A stretch of DNA of 64,000 nucleotides from Pyropia haitanensis (lineage: Eukaryota; Rhodophyta; Bangiophyceae; Bangiales; Bangiaceae): contig SDUX01000010.1 in NCBI GenBank assembly GCA_008729055.1, forward strand, positions 620,001 to 684,000. Reading direction: 5' to 3'. Positions 43,936 through 54,741 of this stretch are shown piece after piece; position 1 is the first letter of the stretch; every line of letters starts with the position of its first letter. A model generated the notes under the pieces. The model was not told the DNA's origin. It searched no databases and was given only the letters and a program-made list of their open reading frames with translations. The position numbers were made by a program, and so were the translations under genes.

Positions 43936-44031
43936 CACCGAGTGGGGGGCTCGAACCCCCGACCACCAGATTAAGAGTCTGGCGCTCTGGATCGACCACG
44001 ATAAGTACATTACCGACTGAGCTAACCCGGC
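43936..44031 (-). tRNA. trnK-CUU: tRNA-Lys(CUU) with a 23-nt intron in the D-loop
   Basis: The minus-strand cloverleaf is complete. The acceptor strand GCCGGGT pairs with ACTCGGT (G1-U72 wobble) with discriminator G. The D-stem is GCTC/GAGC, and the anticodon arm CCAGA-CTCTTAA-TCTGG gives anticodon CUU at 43973-43975. The T-arm has the loop TTCGAGC, a good B box. The canonical D-loop run GGTA-GAGC is interrupted by 23 extra bases at 43988-44010 (boundary ambiguous by one base). Removing them leaves a normal 73-nt tRNA. CCA is not encoded. An intron at this place differs from the usual 37/38 site and is known from red-algal nuclear tRNAs such as those of Cyanidioschyzon. It is presumably excised by the tRNA splicing endonuclease; a clear bulge-helix-bulge could not be drawn by eye. 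Confidence 0.93.
43988..44010 (-). other. D-loop (ectopic) tRNA intron
   Basis: The 23 nt start ATGTAC and end GATCCA on the tRNA strand and sit between G19-U-A and the 3' strand of the D-stem. A small internal hairpin ATCG-TGGT-CGAT can form. The flanks GGTA and GAGC join into the canonical tRNA-Lys D-arm. Confidence 0.88.
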
Positions 44032-45303
44032 TGTTGCTGTGATTGGACAAAATTGACTAAATTTGATAGAATGACATCTTGACAATCTCAATCTCAATTT
44101 GCTGAGTGTCTTGACTGTGGTGCGCATGCTCCGCCTACACATTTGCCACTCTCACGCCAGTTCATGCGCGTTGGACCTTTCCCCTCCCGGCTCACGGTAG
44201 CCGCGTCCTCCACCCCGCCTTTCTCGTGTTGTCACCGTCCCTGGCGCCGCCGTTACGCCCGCCGCGTCAGTAGTGGTGGCCTATTCTCCCGTCCACGGCA
44301 ACGGGCGCGGTGAAGGCGGCGGGGGCCTCGGCAGAGTAGTGGCGTACAGCCGCCAGTGGCGGTGGGCAAGGCAGTGCCACCCGCTACTGGGTGGAGTGGT
44401 GATGGTGGAGGCAGCGCTGGCAGGAACAGCTAGGCCGACAGAGGTGGCGACGCCGACGACGGCGTCGGTGGCGGCGACGCAAGTGGGGGTATCGACCCGG
44501 CGGGCCGCTCCACACCAACAATACAATCGGCTGTCGACATCTACTCTCGCAACCCCCCACTCGCAACACAAGTAACAAGCCCTTGCTCGTCCACTCACCC
44601 GTCAGTACCTCCCCGCACACAGCGCCAAAGCCACACGCTCTCACAAATTGCAGGCCCTCGTTAGTAGTATGAAAGCAACCGAAGAGCTAGCCAAGCCTCT
44701 GACGCTCCACCAACGCGACAGGATGTCCACCCTCTCGGGTCACCCCACCCCCCATCTGGCCAACCGGCCTCGGGCGCACCCTTCACCGCCCAGCTGGTCT
44801 CGTCCCTCCGCTCCACCTCATCCCCTGGCAGACCCGTAGCCGCGCCCCCCCCGACCGGCCTCTTGGCCACCCCTCTTGCCGGCTGTCGCTGCGATCGTCT
44901 CGGGCCGAAGCAGCGTTCAAGGTCCATTCGTACGGGAAGACAGAGCAGGCAAAGCCCGCACGTTCAGTCAGCGTGCACACGTGTCAAAGCAGAGTCGGAG
45001 AGGAACAGTGGGTCTGACTTTTCCCGCGAAAGCACCTGCAGTTTCTGAACACTGTGTCCGCTGCAACGCGCGTCCGTGCTGGCCGGGCCGCCTCCACTCG
45101 GGCCGCCGCGTGCCGGTTTGAGGCCCAGCCGTCGGCGCCGCCCGTGTGCACCGCCGTCGGCCGCGCCCCTCCTCCCCCCCCCGCTTCTTCACTGCTCGCC
45201 ACACGCGGACGACGGTGCCCCACCTCGACGCGCGTTTTCCATTCCCCGCTCCCCGCTTCCTCCACTCTAGTACCCCTACCCGCCGCAGCCTTGCGCCGGC
45301 GTC
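44032..45303. other. Intergenic region between tRNA-Lys and SBDS
   Basis: The sequence is balanced next to the tRNA and GC-richer towards SBDS. It should hold the SBDS promoter and 5' UTR. Small open frames show no domains. Confidence 0.5.
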
Positions 45304-45840
45304 ATGTCGCTCAAGCAGCCCGTCTCGCAGGTGCGGCTGACCAACGTGGCGGTGGTGCGGCTGAAAGCCAAGGGCAAGCGCTTTGAGGTGGCGGCGTACA
45401 AGAACACGGTGCTCAGCTGGCGGGAGGGCAACCAAAAGGACCTCGACGAGGTGCTGCAGATCACGTCGGTGTTTACCAACGTGTCCAAGGGCGTCCTCGC
45501 CAACAGCAAGGTGCGTGCGTCGCCGCGGGCGGCCGGGGTGGGGTGGTGGGGTGCGGAGGCGGCGCGGCGGGGGGGTGGGGGGAGTGGGGGGGGTGGGGGG
45601 GTGGAGGCAGGAAGGGGGGCGGGGGGGTGAGGTTAAGCTGCTCAGGTGCTGTCCAGCCAGACGACCCGCGCGGCGCGGCTGGCGGCGGGCGTCCGCGGCG
45701 ACCGCCCGCGACGGGCACGAGGGGGTGGCGGGGGGCGCCCCCGCTCGTGGCGGCTGGACGCTCGCCCGCCATCGGCGCTGCTGCGGGGGTGGCACCCGCC
45801 CACGGGGGTTGGGGACGTGCGCTGGTGCTGCTGCGCGGTG

Positions 45841-45872
<32 letters not shown>

Positions 45873-47567
45873 CGGCACGGCCATGCGCGCCGCCGCCACT
45901 CCGGCACCCGTCTCCACCCCCGCCTCTACCGTCGGCGGCCGCTGCCGCCCCCAGCTGCCGTCGCAGATGGCCGCCCCCGCCCCGCCACGCGCCGGTGGTG
46001 CGCGCCGGGCCGCCCCCGCGCCCGCGCGCGTGTCGGCGGCGTGTGCCTGGCCGGCCGCCGTGGGTGGCCACCGTGGCCGCGCGGCGGTGTGCGGCGGGGT
46101 GGGGTGGGGCTACGCGGCGCCGCGGCGCGCGCGTCTGTCGGTGGGGGGCGGGGCTGTGGCCGCCGGCGGCGGCTGGGTGACGCGCGTGGCCGCCCGGGCG
46201 GGGGGGGGGGGGGTGCCGTCCGTGAGGGGCGGGGGGGGTTGGGGCGCCGCGCACCCGTCGGAGCGTCGTGGGCACCCGGTCACGGCGGGGGGGTGCCTCT
46301 TCTTCCGGGCGGGTTGTGGTTGGCGGCGCACGCCTGGGCGGGCGTTGCCGCGTATAGACGCTGACCGTGGGTGTGGCGCGCTTGCTTCTGTTGTCTTGTG
46401 GTTGGTGGTGGTTTGCTGGCCGCGGCGGTGCCCCACACCACCCCTCCCCCCCCCTTCCGCCCCTCCGCTCCCCCCCCCCCCCTGCCGGCACCGCAGGATT
46501 TGCAAGCCGCCTTTGGCACCACCGACGTGCCCGCCATCTGCGAGCGCATCCTCCGGACGGGCGCGCTGCAGGTGTCGGACCGGGAGCGGGAGTACACGTC
46601 GGGCCGCCTCTTCTCGTCCATCGCGTCCATCGTGGCGGACAAGTGCGTCGACGCCGAGACGCACCGGCCCATCCCGGTGGGCGTCATTGAGCGGTCCATG
46701 CGGGACCTGCTCGGCTACTCGGTCGTGCCGGGCCGGCCGGCCAAGGCGCAGGCGCTCGACGTGATCCGCGGCCTCGCCGCGCACATGCCGATTGAGCGGG
46801 CGCAGATGCGGCTGGACGTGGACGCGCCGGCCAAGTGGGGGAAGGGCGTCAAGGGGGGGCTCGACGGCCTCGTCGTTGGCCTCGTCGGCGCCGAGGAGTG
46901 GGGGGGCGGCTTCCGGGCGGTACGTGTTTTTTTTTTTTTTTCGCTGCTTCGCGCGCGCGGGGGGCGGGGGGGGGGGGGGGGGAGGGGCTGGGGGGCAGGG
47001 GGGGGGGGCGGGTGTCGGCGAAGTGGGCGCCGTGGACGCCCAGGTGCGTGTGGACCTCCCTGGGCGCCCGTGCGCGGGTGGCGGCAACGCGGGGAGCGGG
47101 CGCGGCGGCGGGTGGCGCCGGAGTTGTCGCGGCGTGCGCTGCCCGCGCCGGTGCCAGGGGCCTGCGCGGTGGCGTTTGGGCACCAGTGGTGGGGAGGACA
47201 GCCAGTTCCCCGCGGGTGGGTCCAGCGCGGCCCTCTTCAGGGGGGGCGGGGTGTCGCCCCGTGCCCACGCGCCGTGGCCAGCTGTGGTAGCCACTCGCGC
47301 AGCAGAGGCAGCGGCGCTGACGTCCCACCCGGCCCCTGTCGATCCTGTGGTTCTTTTTTTTGTTCCCATGGCGCGCGACGGCTATTTTTTTTCTTCTCTT
47401 TCTTGGTGGTCGCGCACGCCGCTCCCCCCCCCCCGCAGTCGTACCTGGTGGAGCCCAAAAACTTCAACGCCGTCCAAGAGGTGGTGGCCAAAGAGTCGCG
47501 CGGCTCGGGCTCCGTCACCGTCTCGTCCGTCGCGGTCGTCCACGACGACGAGGACGAGGCGCTGTGA
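45304..47567 (+). CDS. SBDS: SBDS ribosome maturation factor, three exons
   Basis: The gene is join(45304..45510, 46497..46919, 47439..47567), 252 aa, against about 250 in other eukaryotes. Exon 1 carries the SBDS N-terminal domain: [40 protein letters not shown]. Exon 2 has [43 protein letters not shown] and ERAQMRLDV, covering domain II. Exon 3 has the domain III part [21 protein letters not shown] and an acidic end, DDEDEAL. Introns (986 and 519 bp) are phase 0 with donors GTGCGT and GTACGT and acceptors CGCAG after C-rich tracts. SBDS, with the GTPase EFL1, releases eIF6 from pre-60S subunits in the cytoplasm. All domains look intact. Confidence 0.96.
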
Positions 47568-48799
47568 CGGGCTCCCCGCGCCGCCCCCCCCGCGGGGGGC
47601 AACGGCCGACGCGGCGGGTGGGCGACGAGAGGGTCTTGTGTATTTTTCCCCCCTCCCTCCTCTTCGCTCGTCTCTCTCTTTTTTTCCTTTTTTTTTTTTT
47701 TTTTTTTTTTTCCTCGCCCTCCTCCTCCCTCTCGCCCTCATTTTTGAATGGGCATCCCTGGCTCCCTTCTTTTTCTTTCTTTTTTTTTTTTTTTTTTTTT
47801 CTCCCAAGGCGTGACCACCCTCGCGATGGGCACCCCGTAGCAGCGCCGCATCCAAAGTGGCGCCGCGGCCAGCAGCTGGCTGCCGCCGCTGCGCCCGCTG
47901 CCGCTGTCGCGGGCGGGGGTAACCGTCCGTAGGGGTCCACGGGCGGCCGCCGCGAGCGGTGGGCCGCTCGGGCAACAAGAGCGGCGGCGGCGGCGGCGGC
48001 GGCGGTGCGACGGGCGGCGCGCGCCGCCGCCTGTGCCGGGTCGCTGGTGTTACGGTCGGGGACGGCAGCGCCCGAGCGGGTCAGCCCGCGTCTGTCTGAC
48101 CGCGGCCCACGCGCGGTGGAGCGGGAGATAGGTACAGCGAGGTGGGCCGGCAGGGGTGTACCCTGCGGAGGGGGCGGGTGGCTGGCGCGAGCGCAGCCGC
48201 CCGCGGCGCGTCTGTCCGACGGCCAGGCCGATCCGACCCGTCGCGGCCACACCGCTCCAGCAGACCCGTGTGGGTGGGTGGGTGGGTGTGCTGGCGCCCG
48301 CGGACTGCCCGCGTCAAGGCGGCGGGTTCGTTGGGGGGAGCGGGCGGAATGCGTGCGCTGGTGTTTCCGCCCGGTCCCCGCGCACGGGTGCTCGCCCGCC
48401 ACTGGCCCCCTTTCTTTTCTTTTCCGTCGCCGCCCCGCCCCGTGCGTGCCGTGTGCGCCGCCGCCGCCGCCGCCGCCGCGCGACGCGCGCACGCGCCGAC
48501 GCGCCCAGCCACGCCTGACCGGCGGCGGTGGGCGGCGGGGCACCGCCGCGGGCGGCCACCGTCACCGCGGTCGCAACGGGAGCGGCGCGGGCAGCGCGCG
48601 TCGGGGCGCGGCGGCGGGCGGGGCGTGCGGGCGGCGGCGGCGGCGGCAGCGGCCGCGCTGGGCGGGGGGGGGGGCGACGTGCCGGGCGGTCCCGCGGGGT
48701 GGTGCGGTTTTTTGTGGCGGCCGCCCGCGCGCGCGCCGCCGCCGCCGCCGTCGCGCCGTTGCCGGCTGGCGGCGGCGGCGGCGGGGGGTGGCGGCGGGC
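47568..48799. other. Intergenic region with T-rich tracts
   Basis: Just past the SBDS stop lie long T-runs (about 47680-47800), probably 3' UTR or an insertion tail. GC-rich sequence follows, probably the promoter and 5' UTR of the NB-ARC gene. The frame of that gene is open upstream to 48005 but is low complexity and lacks conserved features. Confidence 0.5.
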
Positions 48800-51655
48800 A
48801 TGGCCAGCGGTGGCGGTGCGACCGCCGGGCGGCCCGACCGGGACGGGTACGAGTGGGACGCGCGGCAGCGCGAGTGCCAGCGGTCGGTGTGCGTGTTGAC
48901 GGCGTACCCGCGTGGCGGGGCCGAGCTGTCTCAGGACGGCACCGGCTGGGTGGTGCGCAACGACGCGGCCGTTGCCGCGCTGGTGACGGCCCGGCACGTC
49001 CTCCAGCGCGTCCTTGGCCATGGCCGGCTGACGGGCGTGGTGACCGCCACGTTTCCAGACGGCCAACGGGTGAGCCTGTCGGGCGCGTGCGTGCTGAGCG
49101 CGCCCGTGCCGGGCGCGGCCGCGGAGGACCCGTCGCTGGAAATGGATGCGGTGGTTGTGCGGCTGGCGCCCGGGCGGCAGTTCCCGGCGCCGCCCGTGCC
49201 GTGTGCGCTGGCGGCCACGCTGGACGCCGACGGCGCTGGGCCGTCTGCGGGGGACTTGCCCGTGCAGCAGGGAGCCACTTGCACCCTGCTTCACCATCCC
49301 CGCGGCCACAGAAAGGTGGTTGTGACGCCCAGGGGCGCGGTCGTCGCCGTCAGAGACGACGGCGGCCAGCCTTGGCGCGTGACCCACAACTTGGAGTCGG
49401 ACAAGGGCTCCTCGGGCGGCATGCTCATCGACGCGCAGTGCCGCGCGTTTGCAATCCACGGTGCCAGGCAGGCGAGCGACGTCAAGCACGCCGTACTCGT
49501 CAGCGCACTGCATGTCGGGCTGGGGCCGGCGTCACCCTGGCGCGGCGCGCCGCCCGTGGTGCACGGGCGGGCCATGGCGTACGGGCTGCCGCCCAGGTGT
49601 GGGAACTTTGTCGGCCGCGTCGATGACCTGGCGGCCCTCACACGCACAGTCAAAGGCGGCGGCACGGTGGTGGTGGTGTCTACGGGCCTCCCAGGCGTTG
49701 GCAAGTCCACCATGGTGAGCGAGTGGGCTCACCGGACGAGCCTGTTGCACGAGTTTGGGGCGGTCTTTTGGCTGCGGGCCGACACCGTGGACAATCTGTG
49801 CGACGACTTGGTGGGGCTTGGCGAGAAGCTCCGGATGCCCCTCGGTATGGTTGCCAATCGGTCCATGACCCAGCGTGCGGCGTTTGTGAAGCAGCAGCTT
49901 GATAGAGGCGTGTATGTTTCTGGCGTGGCGCTTTTGGTGTTTGACAACGCCGACGACTACGCCGCAGTGCGCGACTTTGTGCCAACTGGGCGAGACTGCC
50001 GCGTCGTTTTTACGGCGCGCGATCGGCTGACGTATGGCGGTCACCGTGTGCTGCCACTGGAGCCGTTGGCGGCGCAGGAGTCGATGGAGCTGCTGTCCGC
50101 AATCATCGCACGCCGCATCGAGGGCGACGAGACTGCGGCCGCGAATGCGCTGTGCGCAGAGGTGGGCCACCTACCGCTGGCGGTGGAGCAGCTAGCCTTG
50201 TATGCCAAGGAGAGCGGCGCGAGCCTGGCGTCCGTGCTGCTCGACGTGCAGCAGTCTGCCGCATCGGCGGGGCCGCTCGACAACATCACCCTCGCCACCT
50301 ATGAACGGCGCGCGTCCGTCGTTGGGGCGCTGCAGCTGGTCCAGCGGCAGCTGTCGCAGCCCGGCCGCCGACTGCTGCAGCGGCTGGCCCTGCTGGCGCC
50401 AGAGCGGGTCCCTCGCGAGCTGCTGGGCCCCGACGCTGACGCCACCACCCCCGAGTTGAGCTCCCTGGCGATGGTATCATACCCCGCGGTCGGGCTTGTC
50501 AGTGCACACCGCTTGGTGTTGCGTGTGGCGCTCGATGGAATGTCCGACACGAATGGCGACCTGCTGCGGGCCACTGGGGACGTCGTCGCAGCTCTGGCCC
50601 AGCAGCTTGTCGGCTTTGACCCCGACGACGCCGGCACGTGGGGCTCCATGCGGGCCATCCTGCCGCACGCCGCGGCGTTTGTCAATTTGAAGGCCGACAC
50701 GTCCGTGTGGATGGACGAGATCATGGCCAAACAGTGGCTGGGTGTGCTGAAGATGCTGTATGCGTACAATGTGGACTGCATCCGCGACTACGTGGCGGCT
50801 CATCGGTGGGCGAACCAGCGCATGAAGGATGGAAAGGCTCTCTTTTATGGCGTCCTTCCCTTGTGCCTTGGTCGGAATGTCGACCTGGCATGGGTTCTTG
50901 CTCTTCGGGGACTTTCCATCAAGGCACAGGTGATCTGCGGCCGAGTGCAGGCGTGTGTTGAAAAACACTTGGTCGAACAAGAAGATCCCCTGGCAGCTGA
51001 CGACCATGACAACGTGATTAAGGTGGCGATGAGGTTGGCGAAGACACTGCGAGTGGTGCAACTGCCAAAGGAAGCGCTACGCCTGCTGCAGACGCTGCAC
51101 CCTGTAGCGGTCGAGCGATATGGCGAGGAGTCTACCGTGGAACTTGTTGTGCGGGCAGAACTGGCGTTGCTTCTTCAGCAGATGGACAAAGTCGACCAGG
51201 CGGTGCCCATGCTTGAGGACGTGCTGCGCGTGGCTGAGGCGACAACATTCCCAGTCAGTTTCATCTTGTATCAGTCGGAGCTCGCGCGCATGTACATGCT
51301 GGATAGGAAGATGGAAGCAGCGCTGCATCTGTACACGCTTGCGCGGGACAAGAGCGCAGCGGTGTTGGGTGAAGAGCACTTTCAGGTGGCCCGTGCAGAG
51401 CACCAGATGGGGCTCGTAGCGCGTCAACTGGGCCAGCTGGATGAGGCGGAGAAGCTCTTTCGAGAGTCGTTGAGGAAGCAGCTCATTCTGGGGGACGGCA
51501 GCCCTAACGTAGACATTACGCGAAGGGCCTTGGCTGGCGTGCTCTTCGACCAGCAATTCATCCGAACACACAAGCAGAGACGCGCCGCTTCTGCCGACGA
51601 AGAAGCTCTGCTGGACGCGGCGGGAGACGGTGACGCACGAAACCCGGCGCTCTAG
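48800..51655 (+). CDS. Trypsin-like protease / NB-ARC / TPR fusion (NLR-like STAND NTPase)
   Basis: This is a single exon of about 950 aa from ATG 48800. Residues ~28-240 form a trypsin-fold protease with His66 (VTARHVL), Asp116 (EMDAVVV) and Ser205 (DKGSSGGM), a full apparent triad. Residues ~268-470 are an NB-ARC domain: GRVDDL entry, Walker A GLPGVGKST (296-304), Walker B LLVFDNAD (378-385), VVFTARD (402-408) and GHLPLA (456-461). A winged-helix-like stretch follows (RLLQRLALLAPERVP, ~523-537), then an MHD-like SAHRLVLRV (567-575). Residues ~740-895 contain TPR units such as GQLDEAEKLFRESL. STAND proteins of this plan are ATP-driven switches that oligomerise on ligand sensing and are widespread in innate immunity. 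Activation of the protease on sensing is inference, as is a cytoplasmic location (no signal peptide). Confidence 0.92.
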   Translation: MASGGGATAGRPDRDGYEWDARQRECQRSVCVLTAYPRGGAELSQDGTGWVVRNDAAVAALVTARHVLQRVLGHGRLTGVVTATFPDGQRVSLSGACVLSAPVPGAAAEDPSLEMDAVVVRLAPGRQFPAPPVPCALAATLDADGAGPSAGDLPVQQGATCTLLHHPRGHRKVVVTPRGAVVAVRDDGGQPWRVTHNLESDKGSSGGMLIDAQCRAFAIHGARQASDVKHAVLVSALHVGLGPASPWRGAPPVVHGRAMAYGLPPRCGNFVGRVDDLAALTRTVKGGGTVVVVSTGLPGVGKSTMVSEWAHRTSLLHEFGAVFWLRADTVDNLCDDLVGLGEKLRMPLGMVANRSMTQRAAFVKQQLDRGVYVSGVALLVFDNADDYAAVRDFVPTGRDCRVVFTARDRLTYGGHRVLPLEPLAAQESMELLSAIIARRIEGDETAAANALCAEVGHLPLAVEQLALYAKESGASLASVLLDVQQSAASAGPLDNITLATYERRASVVGALQLVQRQLSQPGRRLLQRLALLAPERVPRELLGPDADATTPELSSLAMVSYPAVGLVSAHRLVLRVALDGMSDTNGDLLRATGDVVAALAQQLVGFDPDDAGTWGSMRAILPHAAAFVNLKADTSVWMDEIMAKQWLGVLKMLYAYNVDCIRDYVAAHRWANQRMKDGKALFYGVLPLCLGRNVDLAWVLALRGLSIKAQVICGRVQACVEKHLVEQEDPLAADDHDNVIKVAMRLAKTLRVVQLPKEALRLLQTLHPVAVERYGEESTVELVVRAELALLLQQMDKVDQAVPMLEDVLRVAEATTFPVSFILYQSELARMYMLDRKMEAALHLYTLARDKSAAVLGEEHFQVARAEHQMGLVARQLGQLDEAEKLFRESLRKQLILGDGSPNVDITRRALAGVLFDQQFIRTHKQRRAASADEEALLDAAGDGDARNPAL

Positions 51656-52381
51656 CTATGTTGTTTCACGAGCTGAACATCATGTACCAAGCAGCCGCTG
51701 TACCGAGGACCAGCGGGACCCAGCACGGCGAGTGGGAGCGCCGTCGCGGAGAGCCACGGTCCGGCGGTGGTTCTTGTCCCCCGTGGCGGTGGTGCCACCC
51801 GCCGGGAGGACACCCACAGCGGCACCCGGCAATGGGGTTGGCCTTGTCCGTCGCCTGCCTGCCCACCACCGCCGCCGCCACCGCCGCTACTGCCGCTGTC
51901 ACGACGCGTGGCGGGGGGGTGGCCGCCGCCGACACTGCGGCAGTGGGGCGGACACGAGCGCCCGCCGGGCCGCTGCAATTGTGGCGACGCCGCCGCAGCA
52001 GCCGCTCCACCCGCCCTCTGTTCCTGTTGGTGATGACCCCTCCCCTTGCTCGCCGTCACCAGCCGCACCGATGCCGCCGTCGTTGTGGGCCTCGATTTGC
52101 GTGGGGATCTCCGCGGCTGGCTGCTGCAGGTTCTCCGCCGTTGGCACGGGGGGGGGGGGGGTGGAGAATTGTCGCCCGGCACTCCACTGGGCGCCAACGG
52201 AGAGCGCGTACCACGGCTACGACGGCGCTGTCTGTTTCTGTTTGTTCCTTGTGCCTCGCCCTGGTTGAGCGGGATTGTCAATCCATGTCGTCCATTTCTT
52301 TCTGTTCCTCCCGCCCACGAGGACACCACCCCGATGGCCACCCAGCGTTCCCCGCCTTGCAGAGCTGAGCGACACACCCTC
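51656..52381. other. Convergent spacer between NB-ARC gene and AspRS
   Basis: 3' regions of two convergent genes; no further gene or repeat of note. Confidence 0.5.
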
Positions 52382-54493
52382 TTACGCCGCTACCTCCCCA
52401 TCCGCCCCCGCCGCCGCGGCCGCGGCCGCCTCCCCCTCCTCCCCCCCCGGCCGCAGGTGGAGTTCCCGCAGGGCCGCCGCCGCCGCGGGCGCGGGCGCGC
52501 CCGCCATCACGTCACTCGCGCGGGTGGTCTTGGGGAACGCGATGACCTCCCGCAGGCTGGCCGCGCCCGTCAGCAGCATGACCAGCCGGTCCAGGCCAAA
52601 CGCAAAGCCGCCGTGCGGCGGCGCGCCGTAGCCGAGCGCCTCGAGGAGGAACCCAAACTTGCCCGCCTGCTCCGCCGCGCCAATGCCGAGCGCGTCAAAG
52701 ACGGCGGCCTGCAGGGGCGGCTCGTGGATGCGGATGGAGCCGCCGCCCACCTCCACCCCGTTGCACACCAGGTCGTACGCCGACGACAGGACGGTGCCGT
52801 ACGCGTCGGCCTGCCGGGACGTGACGATCGAGGCGTGCTCGGGGAGGGGCGCGGTGAACGGGTGGTGCACCGACGTCCACGCACGGCCCGACGGGCCGTC
52901 GTCGACAGCGTCAAAGAGGGGAAAGTCCACCACCCACGTCCACGCCATCGCGCCGGGCGGGACGAGGCCAAGCGCCTGCCCGAGGTGCACCCGCAGCTTG
53001 CCAAGGCCCGCGTTGACCGCCGCCCCCGGCCCCGCGGCGAGCAGAATGAGGTCCCCGGCGGCGGCGCCCAGGTGCGCCGCCAGCTCCGCCGCGGCCGCGC
53101 CGCCGTCTGCGCCGCCCACCTTGGCGAGCGGCCCCGTCACGGCGCCGCCGGCGGCGACCTTGCCAAACAGCAGCCCCGCCAGGCCGTACGCCTTGACAAA
53201 CGCCGTGTACCCGTCGAGGACCTTGCGCGACGCCGCCGCCGCGCCGCCCGCCACCACCAGCGCCTTCACGGCGGCGGCGGCACTGGCGGGCAGCGCCGCC
53301 GCGGCGGCCAGCGGCGGGAAGGCCGACGCCGCCACCGCCGGGTGGGCGGTCACGTTGGAGAGGAGCATGCCAAAGCGGGTGTCGGGCGCGTCCACCCCGT
53401 ACGCGTCCATGGCGGCGGCGTAGGTCATGACCGGCACGGGCGGCAGCACCCCCCCGCCAGTGGCCGCAACGACCGTGCGGGCCACCCCCTCCGCGGCGGC
53501 CATGACGTCCTCGCGGGTCACAAACGACAGCTCCAGGTCGAGCTGGGTAAACTCGGGCTGCCGGTCCGCCCGGAGGTCCTCGTCCCGGAAGCAGCGGGTG
53601 ACCTGGAAGTAGCGGTCCAGGCCGCCCACCATGAGCAGCTGCTTGTACAGCTGCGGCGACTGGGGGAGGGCGTACACGCAGCCCGGGTGCACGCGCGACG
53701 GGACGAGGTAGTCGCGGGCGCCCTCGGGGGTGGCGCGCGTCAGCGCGGGCGTCTCCACCTCGATGAACCCCGACGCGTCGAGGTAGGTGCGCGCGGCGAG
53801 CGTCGACCGGTGGCGGGCGGCGAGGCTCGCCTGCAGCGCCGGCCGGCGGAGGTCCAGGTAGCGGTGCTTGAGGCGGAGGAGGTCCTCCCCGCCGCCGTCC
53901 GCGGCGGCGGCCGCGTCGTCCGCGGCCGCGGCCGCGACCACCCCCGCCGCGGTGGAGATGGGGAACGGCATCGGCTCGCACCGCGACACGATGCGCACCG
54001 CCGTTGCGCGCACCTCCACCGCCCCCGTCGCCATGCCCGCGTTGACCGCCGCGGCGTCCCGGGCGGCGACCACCCCCGTCGCGGACACCACGTACTCGAG
54101 GCGCACCGCCTTGGCCGCCGCGAGCGCCGGCGGCAGCGCGTCGCCGCCGCCGGCCGCACCGGCCGCAACGCCCCCCCCGCGCCGCTCGGCGCCGCCGCCG
54201 CCGCGGGCGGCGTCACCGTCACCTGCACCACCCCGTGGCGGTCGCGGAGGAGGAGGAACGTCACGCCGCCCCGGTCGCGGACGGCATGTGCCCAGCCCGT
54301 CACGGTGACCGTCGTGCCCACCGCGTCGGCGCGTAGCTCCCCACACGTGTGCGTGCGGAGGGCGGTGGACGACGGGCGGGGGGGCTCGGCCGCCGCGGCC
54401 GCCGCGGCCGCCGCGACCGCCGCGGCCGCCGCCGGCACGCCCGCGGCCCCAGCGGGTGGCGCCGCCGCCGCCGCGCCGGCGGCGGGGGGGGTG

Positions 54494-54537
<44 letters not shown>

Positions 54538-54741
54538 CGACGCGGCGCGGCCGCGCGGCGGCCGCGCCGTGCGGCACGGCGGGCGCGCCGCGCCGCCGGC
54601 GGGGGCGCCCCAAAACGGGGACGCCCCGCGCGCCGCCGCCGCGGCGGCGGCCGCCCAGCCGCGCGCGGCGCGGGCGGCGGTGGCGCCGGCCACCAGGCGG
54701 GCGGGGGGGGCGGCAAAGGCGGCGGGGACGGGCGGGCCCAT
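52382..54741 (-). CDS. DARS2: Organelle-type (bacterial-type) aspartyl-tRNA synthetase; one frameshift at a G/C run
   Basis: From ATG 54739-54741 an Ala/Arg-rich leader (~120 residues, transit-peptide-like) precedes the OB-fold anticodon domain ([29 protein letters not shown]). Then come [12 protein letters not shown], the motif 1 region ([13 protein letters not shown]), motif 2 [16 protein letters not shown], a long GAD-type insertion, and motif 3 [13 protein letters not shown]. This insertion marks the bacterial/organellar AspRS class that charges tRNA-Asp (sometimes tRNA-Asn) in plastids or mitochondria. The frame shifts at the C8 run 54171-54178; one additional base joins the OB-fold frame to [17 protein letters not shown]. 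The enzyme is otherwise complete, so an assembly error is likely. It is followed 480 bp upstream by the related AsnRS gene in the same orientation. Confidence 0.92.

Noticed and set aside
48005..48799. 265-codon upstream extension of the NB-ARC protein
   Set aside because: Ala/Arg/Gly-rich with no conserved feature; the protease domain starts soon after the ATG at 48800.
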